Assembly (NCBI GenBank): GCA_027624045.1
Contig: JAQBUE010000014.1
Coordinates: 1 to 49,257 of the forward strand
Direction: 5' to 3'
Source of the DNA: Acidobacteriota bacterium
GTDB lineage: Bacteria; Acidobacteriota; Terriglobia; Bryobacterales; UBA6623
Length of the DNA: 49,257 nt
Positions within the stretch are counted from its first letter, which is position 1. The number at the start of each line of letters is the position of its first letter. This document shows, piece by piece, positions 8,444 to 17,700 of this stretch. Below the pieces are notes generated by a model. That model saw only the letters and a program-made list of their open reading frames with translations. It had not been told where the DNA came from and ran no database searches. The position numbers and the translations under genes are program-made.

Positions 8444-9240
8444 TGGAAACGCTGAGAATCGGCATTTCCCAGATTCCGCAAACAAACCGAATCCCGGAAA
8501 ACGCAAGCGCCGCGATTGCCATGATCGAGCGTGCCGCCCGCGAGGGTGTCGAGCTCGTTTGCTTCCCGGAAACGCATCTGGCGGGCTACCGCGTGGGGGT
8601 TTCCAATCCGGATGCGCCCTGCGATGCTGAGGCCCTTGATCGCGCCTTGGCGCGGATCGGGGCCGCCTGCCGCGATCAGGCGGTGGGCGCCATCGTTGGG
8701 ACGGAAACGCCAAACAGCGGCGGCAAGCCTTTCAATAGCGCGGTGGTTTTCGACCAGCAAGGCAGAATCGTGGCGATCCACCACAAGACCCGTCTTACGC
8801 CCGGTGACGCCCTCGGCTACTCGCCGGGAACGGAGCTGACGCTTTTCGAGTTCAAGGGCATCACGATGGGCGTGGTGATCTGCTTTGAAGGGTTCCGCTT
8901 TCCGGAGACAACCCGCTCGCTGGCCCGCGCCGGCGCTCGCATCATTTTCCATCCGCAGTTCAACCACGTGCTGCCCAACATGGAGTGGAAACTGCCGGTC
9001 CACGAAGCGCTGCTGACCGCCCGAGCCGCCGAGAATACGGTGTATTTCGTTTCCGCCAATATGTGTCACGCCCGTAACAACTGCCGCTCGCTGATCATTG
9101 GGCCGGACGGGCTGATTCTCGCAGCATCCGAACTAGGCAAAGAGGCGCTGCTTGCGGCTGAGGTTGATCCAAGCAAGGCGAACCACGCCTTTCTCAACGA
9201 CAACCGCGCCGCGATGGCGAAAGCCTTAGCGGAAACTTGA
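8443..9240 (+). CDS. Carbon-nitrogen hydrolase (nitrilase superfamily amidase)
   Basis: A 265-residue cytoplasmic enzyme with the full nitrilase-superfamily triad: E43 (in FPETHLAGY), K115 (HHKTR) and C147 (GVVICFEG). These enzymes cleave amides or, less often, nitriles through a cysteine thioester. The ICFEG form is more typical of amidases and N-carbamoylases than of true nitrilases. It has no signal peptide, although the coupled upstream gene encodes a Tat-exported protein. Its ATG overlaps the upstream TAA by one base. The substrate cannot be inferred. Confidence 0.85.
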   Translation: METLRIGISQIPQTNRIPENASAAIAMIERAAREGVELVCFPETHLAGYRVGVSNPDAPCDAEALDRALARIGAACRDQAVGAIVGTETPNSGGKPFNSAVVFDQQGRIVAIHHKTRLTPGDALGYSPGTELTLFEFKGITMGVVICFEGFRFPETTRSLARAGARIIFHPQFNHVLPNMEWKLPVHEALLTARAAENTVYFVSANMCHARNNCRSLIIGPDGLILAASELGKEALLAAEVDPSKANHAFLNDNRAAMAKALAET

Positions 9241-9273
9241 TTCGCCGAAACTGGCCCCTCGGGAGCGATTGAC

Positions 9274-11718
9274 CTAGGAAGCCGCCACTGACACATCCCT
9301 TGTCGAGTGGGCCGGGCGGGCTCTCATCTTTGCTTGATACATGCGCTGGTCACTGAGATTGACCAGATCGTCGGTGTTAAGGCCGTCGTAGGGATACATA
9401 GCGGAACCGACACTGATGCTGACCGCGGCGAACTTGCCGTCAGCAACCTGGATCGGTTCTTTGGAAACACATTCGCGCATCGACTCAGCCATCGCGGCTA
9501 AGTCCTCGCGAGAGAGCCCGGGGAGGACCGCGATGAACTCATCGCCTCCCAGCCGCGCCGCGATGTCATAGGCTCGAAGACGGCCTTTGAGACGTGAGGC
9601 AACTTCGATCAATAACTCGTCTCCGGCACGGTGACCATAGCTATCGTTCACGGGTTTGAGCCCGTCAATATCCATGAAGAGAATGCCTACGCTTGCGTCG
9701 TTGCGTTGGGCGCGCTTGATTTCGGTTTCCAGCCGCCGGAACACGGCCCGCGCGTTCGGCAGGCCGGTAACGGCGTCTGTCTCAGCTTCGGCGGAGATCT
9801 TCTGGACGGTGCGCGAGGACAGCAGGGTCCGTGCCAGCTTCGGCGCAATCAGTCCCAACGAATGCGCTTGCTCGTTCGTGAATGCGTCTTCTTCTTTTCC
9901 GCACAAAACGATGAGTCCAACGACCTGCTCGTCAACAACCAGCGGCGCGACAAGGCTGCTGCTGACATCGCTGAAATAGCGCGGCACTCCCGCTAAAGGC
10001 TCCTCGGACGGAGGCGCGTTCGCGATGATCGTGCTACGGGAAATCACCGACTGCGCGACCAACCCGTGATCGCGTGAGACTGACAGTCGTGAAATGCAGT
10101 GTTGCGGAAAGCCTTCGGCGGCAAACAGGACGAAGCGGCTCCCTTCGAGGACAAAGATGCCGGCCTTGCTGTAGGGGATCGGCCGATAGAGGATTCGTAA
10201 GCACGCCGTCAGACTCTTCTCAAACTCGAGATCCGCGCCCAGCATGTCAAGAATTTCATAGAACGCCCACAGTTGATCCGGGCTATGGGAAAGCTCTTCG
10301 AGACTCTTGTGGCGTAGCGCCATGGTGCGATCGGCGCCACCATCGATCCAAGTCTGCCGAACGGGCACGGCGCGCAGACTCACCGATATGCGCCGTTCCG
10401 ATTCGGTTTCTTCGGCCGAGTCGCGATTTGTCATGAGAGCGGGGGCCAACTCAAGGAAGACATCGAGTATCACGGGATCGAAAATCTGCCCGCGCTTCTG
10501 TTTGAGCACATCAACGGCTTGATCAAGCGACATGGCCGGCCGATAAGGGCGGTCGCTGGTGAGGGCGTCGAAGCAGTCGGCAATCGTCAGTACGCGAGCT
10601 AACCGCGGAATCTGCTCTCCCTTGAGTCCGCCGGGATAGCCTGAGCCGTCCCAATGTTCGTGGTGACGGCGAACGATCTCACCGATAGCATCGGGAAAGT
10701 GCGCCGAATCGACGATCGCCGCCCCGATGTTCGAGTGCGCGGCGATTTGACTGAACTCGTGGTCGGTCAGAGGTCCCGGCTTCATCAGGATATAGTCCGG
10801 CACGCCTACTTTTCCGATGTCATGCAGCAACGCCGCCTGCTCGATAAGCTCTATGTCTGACTGGCCGCAGCCTACCCTCCGCGCCAATTGCAGCGCGGAT
10901 CGCCGAACGCGGCGGAGGTGGCTCGCTGAGCCGCCGTCCTTCGATTCAATGGCGGCGGCGAGGGTTTCAATGGCCCGGTGTCGTATCGCCGCCACTTCGC
11001 GAACATGGTCTTCGTAGTCGGTGAGGCGCGACCAGTAGCGGCGCAAATAGAGGTAGGGAGCGAAAATCAGAGCGAGGGCCAGCAAGCTTTCCTCAGTATT
11101 GGTCGCTCTGGTTAAACGTTGGACCAGTCCCAGCCCGACGGCAGCGAGTAGATAGACGGGACCGCTCCAGAAGAAGCGTTCATTCCATACCAGCCACGGA
11201 GCATGACCTTCTTCGATAGAGATCAACAACGTGCGAAGCAGGCTGCTGACGGCGTAGTAATTGGCAGCGGCTGCGGCTGCCCGAACGGGGCCCTGCAGTT
11301 GGCCCGCGAACTGCTGATAGCAAAGGGAGGTCGTGAAAACGCAGATCGCCAGGGCGGCGAACCGGAACGTAATATTCGTCCAGGATAACCGCTGGGACCG
11401 TTCCGCGATCAGACTGTGAGCTTCAGCAACAGCCGCGATGTAGAATGCCGAAGCCGCCGGCAGCTCAGTCATGGCCGCGAACGTAAACAGGAACGAAAGC
11501 GAGACGGTCCGGTCAACCCGCGGCAGACCCACCGTGAGCGGGTTCGTCGCGAACGCCATGACTAGCAGAATGATGAAGGGCACCAAGCCCGGTTCGACGG
11601 AATCGACCGTCATCCTGGCGATGACCGCAGCGCCTAGCAGATAGACGAGGGTCAGGTAGGGAGCCCGTAATACTGACCATTGATTCGCAGGCATGTGATG
11701 ACATGGCGGGGCAGCCAC
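9274..11718 (-). CDS. Membrane-bound HD-GYP / GAF / GGDEF cyclic-di-GMP signalling protein
   Basis: An 814-residue multidomain protein. Residues 15-230 hold about seven or eight membrane helices, probably a sensor. Residues 240-430 form an HD-GYP phosphodiesterase with H267, HD at 299-300 (LLHDIGKVG), HHEHWDGSGYP (352-362) and DALTSDRPYRP, all expected metal and catalytic elements. A GAF-like region follows (about 480-650). A GGDEF diguanylate cyclase closes the protein, with intact GGDEF at 724-728 and an RAYD inhibitory site at 715-718. Both making and breaking of cyclic-di-GMP therefore look possible in one chain. The frame opens with GTG (11718), and ATG at 11694 is an alternative start. 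It stands between two mirror-image gene pairs and convergent to the upstream one. Confidence 0.92.
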   Translation of the reverse strand: MAAPPCHHMPANQWSVLRAPYLTLVYLLGAAVIARMTVDSVEPGLVPFIILLVMAFATNPLTVGLPRVDRTVSLSFLFTFAAMTELPAASAFYIAAVAEAHSLIAERSQRLSWTNITFRFAALAICVFTTSLCYQQFAGQLQGPVRAAAAAANYYAVSSLLRTLLISIEEGHAPWLVWNERFFWSGPVYLLAAVGLGLVQRLTRATNTEESLLALALIFAPYLYLRRYWSRLTDYEDHVREVAAIRHRAIETLAAAIESKDGGSASHLRRVRRSALQLARRVGCGQSDIELIEQAALLHDIGKVGVPDYILMKPGPLTDHEFSQIAAHSNIGAAIVDSAHFPDAIGEIVRRHHEHWDGSGYPGGLKGEQIPRLARVLTIADCFDALTSDRPYRPAMSLDQAVDVLKQKRGQIFDPVILDVFLELAPALMTNRDSAEETESERRISVSLRAVPVRQTWIDGGADRTMALRHKSLEELSHSPDQLWAFYEILDMLGADLEFEKSLTACLRILYRPIPYSKAGIFVLEGSRFVLFAAEGFPQHCISRLSVSRDHGLVAQSVISRSTIIANAPPSEEPLAGVPRYFSDVSSSLVAPLVVDEQVVGLIVLCGKEEDAFTNEQAHSLGLIAPKLARTLLSSRTVQKISAEAETDAVTGLPNARAVFRRLETEIKRAQRNDASVGILFMDIDGLKPVNDSYGHRAGDELLIEVASRLKGRLRAYDIAARLGGDEFIAVLPGLSREDLAAMAESMRECVSKEPIQVADGKFAAVSISVGSAMYPYDGLNTDDLVNLSDQRMYQAKMRARPAHSTRDVSVAAS

Positions 11719-11879
11719 CGATACACTTCACCCCCTTTGAGTCATCTCTATTCTCCGCCCGCACCCCTGCCGCTTCCATAGCCCATCGGTACTAAAAGCA
11801 GCGGCTTGTTCCAGAAAAACACTCTATGCCGGAGATCCGCGGGTACTACGACCTTCGATGTGGGCCGGCTACGGGGCGT
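11719..11879. other. Intergenic spacer upstream of the HD-GYP gene
   Basis: A 161-base gap between two genes on the minus strand. No clear promoter hexamers, hairpin with a T-run or RNA gene was recognised. Confidence 0.5.
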
Positions 11880-13214
11880 TCAGGCGGAAATCATGTCCCA
11901 GGGCTTGCGGGCCTTGCGGCCCAGCAAACGGGAAGCTTCGGGGTCGCCGATGAAGTCCTCTTTGACGGAGTCCCAGCGAAGCTTGCGGCCGACCTCCATG
12001 GCAATGTTCCCGAGCAAGGGAACGATCGTCGAGCGATGTCCGGTGAGGCAGTCGGTATTTGGCTTCTCGCCGTCACGAATCGTTCGGATGAAGTGGGCCG
12101 CGTGGCGGTCGGTGGAGCGCTCGACGTTGAGGTGTCGTCGTTTGAGCGCGCCGGGGCCGGACGAGAAGTTGCCTTCGGGAATGATCTCGTACCCGATCCG
12201 GTCGGCGAAGATGGTCGCGTTCGAGCCATAAAAGGCCATGCCGTTGGGGCGGTTCTCAAGACCATCGGCCCCATAGTAATGCATGCCGGGAGTCGATCGG
12301 CCGCCTAAGCCGTGGGCATTGAACTCGCACATCTCGTAGCTGAGAACGAAGTCGGGGTACTCGTAGGTGACCTGCTGCAAATCAGGCTGATCACCCATGC
12401 CTTTAACGACAAATCTGCCCCCGGCAGCGGAGACCGTCAAAGGCCGCTCCGCACCCATGATTTGGTGCACGGTGTCAAAGCGGTGCGTACCGTAGTCGGT
12501 AATCCGGCCGGTAGCGTAGTCGCGAAACGAACGAAAGCTGCCGAGGAAGCGCTTGCGATTGAAAGGGACGTTGGGCGCCGGGCCCAGATAGAAATTCCAG
12601 TCAAGATCAGCGGGCGGATCGGAATCCGGTTCCGTTCCAAGCCCGTCGGGCGCCCGATTCGCGTAGTTCCAGACCCGCACGTAGCGAATGTCTTTGACCT
12701 GGCCGCTCTGGACGATCTGTTCGAGTTCGGCGAAGTGCGGTGCCGAGCGTTGCTGCGTGCCGGTGAGCACGATCACTTTCGAGTTGCGCGCGGCCTCGAC
12801 CATGGCTTTGCCTTCGAGGATGTTGTGCGCCAGAGGCTTCTCGACGTAGATGTGCTTGCCCGCCTGACACGCAAGCACGGTCGGGATGGCGTGCCAATGA
12901 TCGGGCGTAGCGATATGGACGGCGTCAATATCGTTCTGCTCAAGCACTTCCCGGAAATCGCGGTAGGTGCGAGCCTTGGGATTCAATTCGCTCCGCGCTC
13001 GCTGGGCGTTGGTGTCGTAGACATCGCAAGTCGCGACGTATTCGGCTCCGTCCACTTGGCTCATGTTGCGTGCGACGGTTCGTCCCCGTCCGCCGCAACC
13101 GATCAGCGCGAGCCGCACACGCTGGTTCGCCCCGAGTACGCGCTCGGCCGAGGCGGCGCTCATACCCGCGAAACCCGCCGTAGCCGTTGTCCGCAGGAAG
13201 TTTCTTCGTTGCAT
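11880..13214 (-). CDS. Tat-exported Gfo/Idh/MocA family oxidoreductase
   Basis: A 444-residue protein starting MQRRNFLRTTATAG, a twin-arginine signal peptide. The Rossmann dinucleotide-binding motif is LIGCGGRGR (residues 37-45), and the family's VEKPLA motif carries the conserved lysine K126. It fits the exported Gfo/Idh/MocA group that is very expanded in Acidobacteria and Planctomycetes. These enzymes oxidise, reduce or hydrolyse sugars and inositols with bound NAD(P), and some relatives act as glycosidases. The substrate is not predictable. The start codon overlaps the stop of the upstream nitrilase by one base (TAATG), which indicates translational coupling. Confidence 0.88.
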   Translation of the reverse strand: MQRRNFLRTTATAGFAGMSAASAERVLGANQRVRLALIGCGGRGRTVARNMSQVDGAEYVATCDVYDTNAQRARSELNPKARTYRDFREVLEQNDIDAVHIATPDHWHAIPTVLACQAGKHIYVEKPLAHNILEGKAMVEAARNSKVIVLTGTQQRSAPHFAELEQIVQSGQVKDIRYVRVWNYANRAPDGLGTEPDSDPPADLDWNFYLGPAPNVPFNRKRFLGSFRSFRDYATGRITDYGTHRFDTVHQIMGAERPLTVSAAGGRFVVKGMGDQPDLQQVTYEYPDFVLSYEMCEFNAHGLGGRSTPGMHYYGADGLENRPNGMAFYGSNATIFADRIGYEIIPEGNFSSGPGALKRRHLNVERSTDRHAAHFIRTIRDGEKPNTDCLTGHRSTIVPLLGNIAMEVGRKLRWDSVKEDFIGDPEASRLLGRKARKPWDMISA

Positions 13215-14170
13215 TACGCAGGCTCCTCGCCCTCGCTGGTAACCGGCGATTGGGGACGCTTGTTGACGTGCAGTTGAAAAACATCAGGGCGCGAATAGTT
13301 CCCTGTCACGTCGAAGTCGTACTTGCCTCGGGCGATGTCCGCGGGGTCCAAGTCGGCTGTGAGAATCGTCTCGCCCACGGTGTTGGGCCCTGCCAGCACT
13401 TTCCCGAGGGGGCTGATGATGGCGCTGCCTCCTCGCATCAGAACGGTTGCGGGATCGTTGCCCTGTACGGCGTCATAGTCATCCGGGCAATCCGCGCGCG
13501 TCAGGTACTGGCAGGCAGTCAGCACGAAGCAGCGCCCTTCCAGCGCGATGTGACGCATCGTGGCGAGCCATGTCTCGCGGTCGTCGGCCGTCGGCGCGCA
13601 ATAGATGGCGATCCCCTGCGAGTACATATACGTGCGGAGCAGCGGCATGTAGTTTTCCCAGCAGATGACGGCGCCCATCTTTCCGGCCGGCGTATCGAAA
13701 ACCGGCAATGTCGAGCCATCGCCGAATCCCCACACGAGGCGTTCGGCCGCTGTCGGCATCAGCTTACGGTGCTTGCCGAGGTAGGCGCCGTCAGGCGCGA
13801 AAAACACGACTGTGCAGTAAAGCGTGCCGCCGTCGCGCTCGATGATTCCGGCGACGAGATAGATTCTCAAGTCGGCCGCCAGCGAAGACAGCCGATTGAT
13901 CGCCGGCCCTGGGACCTCAACCGCGGCATCAAAGTAACGCAGAAAGTCGTTGCGTCCCTGAGCCGTGCGGGAGCCGACCCGCGCGCCGAAGTCGAGGCCC
14001 TTCGGGTATCCGCCCACGAAGGCTTCGGGAAAGAGAACGAGCCGCGCTCCCTGTGCAGCCGCTTCGGCCGCGAGGGATTCCACCTTGGCGAGGCAGGCGT
14101 CTGGGCGGAATACCGCCGAGCCGGCCTGCACAACCGCTACGCGCATGGGCTCCATCGGCGTTTCTAGCAT
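13214..14170 (-). CDS. Nitrilase
   Basis: A 318-residue cytoplasmic protein that looks like a true nitrilase (nitrile to carboxylic acid and ammonia) and not a general amidase. The triad is E49 (LFPEAFVGGYPKG), K136 (GKHRKLMPT) and C170 in AVICWENYMPLLR, which closely matches the signature of aliphatic/aromatic nitrilases, followed by YSQGIAIYCAPTADDRETW. It is the first gene of a coupled pair with a Tat-exported oxidoreductase (TAATG overlap at 13214). ATG codons at residues 1, 6 and 9 could each be the start. The second nitrilase-superfamily gene of the window (8443-9240) is a different, shorter type. Confidence 0.9.
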   Translation of the reverse strand: MLETPMEPMRVAVVQAGSAVFRPDACLAKVESLAAEAAAQGARLVLFPEAFVGGYPKGLDFGARVGSRTAQGRNDFLRYFDAAVEVPGPAINRLSSLAADLRIYLVAGIIERDGGTLYCTVVFFAPDGAYLGKHRKLMPTAAERLVWGFGDGSTLPVFDTPAGKMGAVICWENYMPLLRTYMYSQGIAIYCAPTADDRETWLATMRHIALEGRCFVLTACQYLTRADCPDDYDAVQGNDPATVLMRGGSAIISPLGKVLAGPNTVGETILTADLDPADIARGKYDFDVTGNYSRPDVFQLHVNKRPQSPVTSEGEEPA

Positions 14171-14235
14171 ACCGTGGCGACACCGCCGCTTGTGGGCTTC
14201 CAGGGAGCTTCGGTTATGCCACGTGCCCGCGCTTG

Positions 14236-14241
14236 TATAAT
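14236..14241 (+). promoter_or_regulatory. Candidate -10 element for the cupin gene
   Basis: A perfect TATAAT preceded by TTG, about 40 bases upstream of the cupin GTG start. No convincing -35 is seen. Confidence 0.5.
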
Positions 14242-14280
14242 ATGGGAGGTTCCTTCAGGAATCGGCGGTAAGGTGGCTCT

Positions 14281-14655
14281 GTGGCGGCGGAAATTCGAAT
14301 CCATCGTTGGGATCAAATTCAGCACGAGGAACTGGGGCCGAAAATCGCCCGACGCGTCGTGCATGTTGAACGCATGACCATCGCCCGCATCTATGTGAAA
14401 AAAGGGGGAGTTGTCCCCACTCACCAGCACGAGCACGAGCAGGTCAGCTATGTTCTTGAGGGCCGCCTGCTTTTCGACTTTGGCGATCGTGAAGAAATCG
14501 TGTCCGGGGGGGAGATGATGCAAATCCCCTCCCAGCAGCCGCATCGGGTGGAAGCACTTGAGGATTCCGTGGCGCTGGACATCTTTCAGCCGGTGCGCGA
14601 CGACTGGCTGCGGGGCGACGACGCGTATTTGCGAAATCCTTCACCCTCTCCGTAG
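14281..14655 (+). CDS. Small cupin domain protein
   Basis: A 124-residue single-domain cupin. The metal-binding motif is dense in histidine (H48, H50, H52, E53 in PTHQHEHEQVSYVLEG), and the second motif is GGEMMQIPSQQPH with H88. The fold is a small beta barrel that usually binds one metal ion. Such proteins range from enzymes to ligand sensors, so no reaction can be named. It starts with GTG at 14281 downstream of a TATAAT box and lies 71 bases before the large NHL protein in the same direction. Confidence 0.82.
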   Translation: MAAEIRIHRWDQIQHEELGPKIARRVVHVERMTIARIYVKKGGVVPTHQHEHEQVSYVLEGRLLFDFGDREEIVSGGEMMQIPSQQPHRVEALEDSVALDIFQPVRDDWLRGDDAYLRNPSPSP

Positions 14656-14726
14656 CGTAATAACAGTTGGGACAGATTCGCGTTCACCAAACAGGTACGT
14701 CCTCGATAGCCTTTGGCTAACTCGGC

Positions 14727-17700
14727 ATGAAATTTTCCTTGGAAGCAGCATCTCGAATGAAGAACCCTCAACCCTTACTCGCGCGTCCGATCGGACTTCA
14801 AGTGATCGTTCCGTTCCTAGTCCTGATCCTGGCCTGCTCGACGGTCTGGGCGCCAAGCGGGATGGCCCAGCCGAAGTTTGCGAACGGCCAGGCTGCGCGT
14901 CTCGTGATCGGCCAGCCGAGCTTTACACGCCAGGCCCCGGTATCGAGCCGGGAAACCATCGGTGGCGCGGGCGGCCTCGCCATCGTCAATAACCGTCTGT
15001 TCATCGCCGATGGCAACGAGATGGGTTCGACTCCCCTGAACAACCGTGTACTGCTTTACAACGATCTTTCGAGTTTCATTCCCGACCCGGAAAGCCCTCT
15101 TCCCCAGCCGGCCAAGGGCGCGGCGCCGCAGAACTTCTGTCCTGTCTGCGTAGGGCTGCCTGATGTGGTGCTGGGTCAACCCGACTTCGACGCCATCAAC
15201 CCCAGGCGCGCGGACGGTTTTCAGAATCCGGTTTCCGTCGCGTCCGACGGAACGATGCTGGCGGTCGCGGATGCGGATAACAACCGTGTCCTGATCTGGC
15301 GCAGCTTGCCTACCGCCAACGGAACACTGCCAGATGTCGTGGTGGGCCAGTCCGACTTTAACTCGGGCTTTCCCCGCACGGCCGCCGACGGATTGCGCGG
15401 TCCGCAGGGTGTGTGGATCGACAGTAACCGGCTTTTTGTCGCCGATACGCAGAACGGCCGGGTTCTAATTTTCGATCCCGTGCCTTCGGCGAACGGAGCG
15501 AGCGCAACCATCGTCCTAGGGCAGCCCGACTTTACGACCCGCCCCGAACCGGATCTAACCCAGTCCAACGTCGAAGTAACGACCTCGTCGATGCTCGATC
15601 CGGTTGCGGTGACGGTATCCAACAACAGACTGTTCGTGACGGACCTGGGTTTCAATCGTGTCCTGATCTTCCTCACGGTGCCGACATCGAACATGTTCCC
15701 CGCCGACGTGGTCGTCGGGCAGAAGGATTTCGAGTCGTCGCTACCGAACGATTCGACCGTGCTGTGCGAGGCTCTTCCGCCGCCGCCGGAATCTAATATC
15801 GACATCGACACTAACTCTCCTGTCGCCGGATGCACGGTGTCGGAGCAGACAGAGATTTCCTGCGCAGACAATCTCGACAACGACTGCGATGGGCTGGTGG
15901 ACCGCGCCGACGGCGAGGACTGCTGCGTCGTAACTCAAGAAACAGAACTCTCCTGTTCGGACCGCATCGATAACGACTGCGACGGCAAGATTGACTTCTT
16001 CAACGACGAGGACTGCGGGCCGGCGTTTCCGGCCACTTGCGGGAGTACGCTCAGTTTTCCCCGCTATGCGCTCTCCGACGGCGAGAAGCTCTTTATCGCC
16101 GACGGCGGCAACGACCGGGTGCTGGTCTTCAACGAGATTCCGCTCGAAAACGGCGCCGCGGCTGATGTGGTTCTCGGACAGCCCGATTTCCAAACAACCG
16201 AGGAGTCGACCGGCGCGGCCAGTCTGCGTGCGCCCTCGTCCCTAGCCACCGACGGCACAAACCTCTACGTTGCCGATCCTTTCACGCGGCGGGTCCTCGT
16301 GTTCACACCCGCCGAAGATCAGATTGTGCAAGACGGCCTGGTGAATGGCGCCGCTTTCCAAGTCCCGGCCAGCGGGTTTGTGTTCCTCCAGGGCGACCTC
16401 CAGGCGGACCAGAAAACTACTGTAGTGATCGGTCCGCGCCAGTATCAGCACAGCGCTGTTGAAGGCGATGACGCCGAGGATGCCGTGGCTTTCATTCTCA
16501 ATGAAATCAACGCCGACCCTGATGCTGTCGTTACGGCGGCACCCGCCGTATCGGCTGGTGAACATGCATCGGGCGCCGTTACTTTCGATGGAGAAAGCCA
16601 AGCGGGCGATCGTCTAACGCTCACGATTGGAGACGAAACCTACGTAGCAGAAGTACAAGCGGACGGTGATCCCACGCACATCATGGTTGACCGCTTCATG
16701 AACGAGATTCGGGCGAACCCGGACTCGGCTTTCTTCGCGTTGCGCGACTTCCGGGGAGACGTTTTGAACCGCCTACGGTTCGTCTTCCGAGATGTCGGAC
16801 CCCAAGGGAACGGCATCCCTTATTCGATGACGGCCTCGCCGGGGGCGCTGATTACCTTCGAGGCCGAGGGCGACGTGTTGGAAGGCGGTTTTCAGGCCTA
16901 TGGTTTCCGGGTGTTCGCGAAGGAACCTGGATTCGTTGGCAACTTCATCGCCGTTCGCACGCAGACCTCGCTGGCTGGTGTCACGGCGCCCAGCACGTCG
17001 GGACAACTCCTAACGGGCGGCAGCGATGCCCGTGAGTTGCCTGTCGGGACCATCGCCTCCATCTTCGGAACCGGTTTCGCGGATCAGGATTGGGGCGCCC
17101 AATCCGCTGTGCCGAGCCTGCCCACAGAGTTGGGCGGCGTTCAGGTCTACGTCAACGGCGTGTTGGCGCCACTGTATTCGGTCACACCCGAACAGATCAA
17201 TTTCCAAATCCCGTTCGAAACGATGGGCACGACCATCAGCGTATATATGCGGCGGGTTCACGACGATGGCACGGTCACGGTTTCCGTGCCGCGGGCCTCC
17301 CTAGTGGCGAGAGCGTCTCCGGGATTGTTTGCGTTCCCCGGCCCCGAACCTCGGCAGGCGATCGCGGTCCACGGAACCGGCGTGGCGCAAGGTACGATCG
17401 CCGTCACCCAGGTTCAGCTATCCACCGACACCAACAACGACGGCATCCCTGACGGTGTGAATGCCGGCGTCGTGCTAACGATCAATATTCAAGGCAGGGA
17501 CTATGCTTATACGACAGTCCAAGGCGACACCCCGACAACCGTGCGCGACCAGCTGGTGGCCGCTATTAACGCCGGCGACGGCGATCCCGACGTGGTCGCT
17601 TCGGCGAGTCGCGAAAGTTTCTTCTCCGCCCGCGCCGACGTAACCGTCAGTGGCGAAATCCAGGCCGGTGATGTCGTTACCATCACCATCAACGGCCGCG

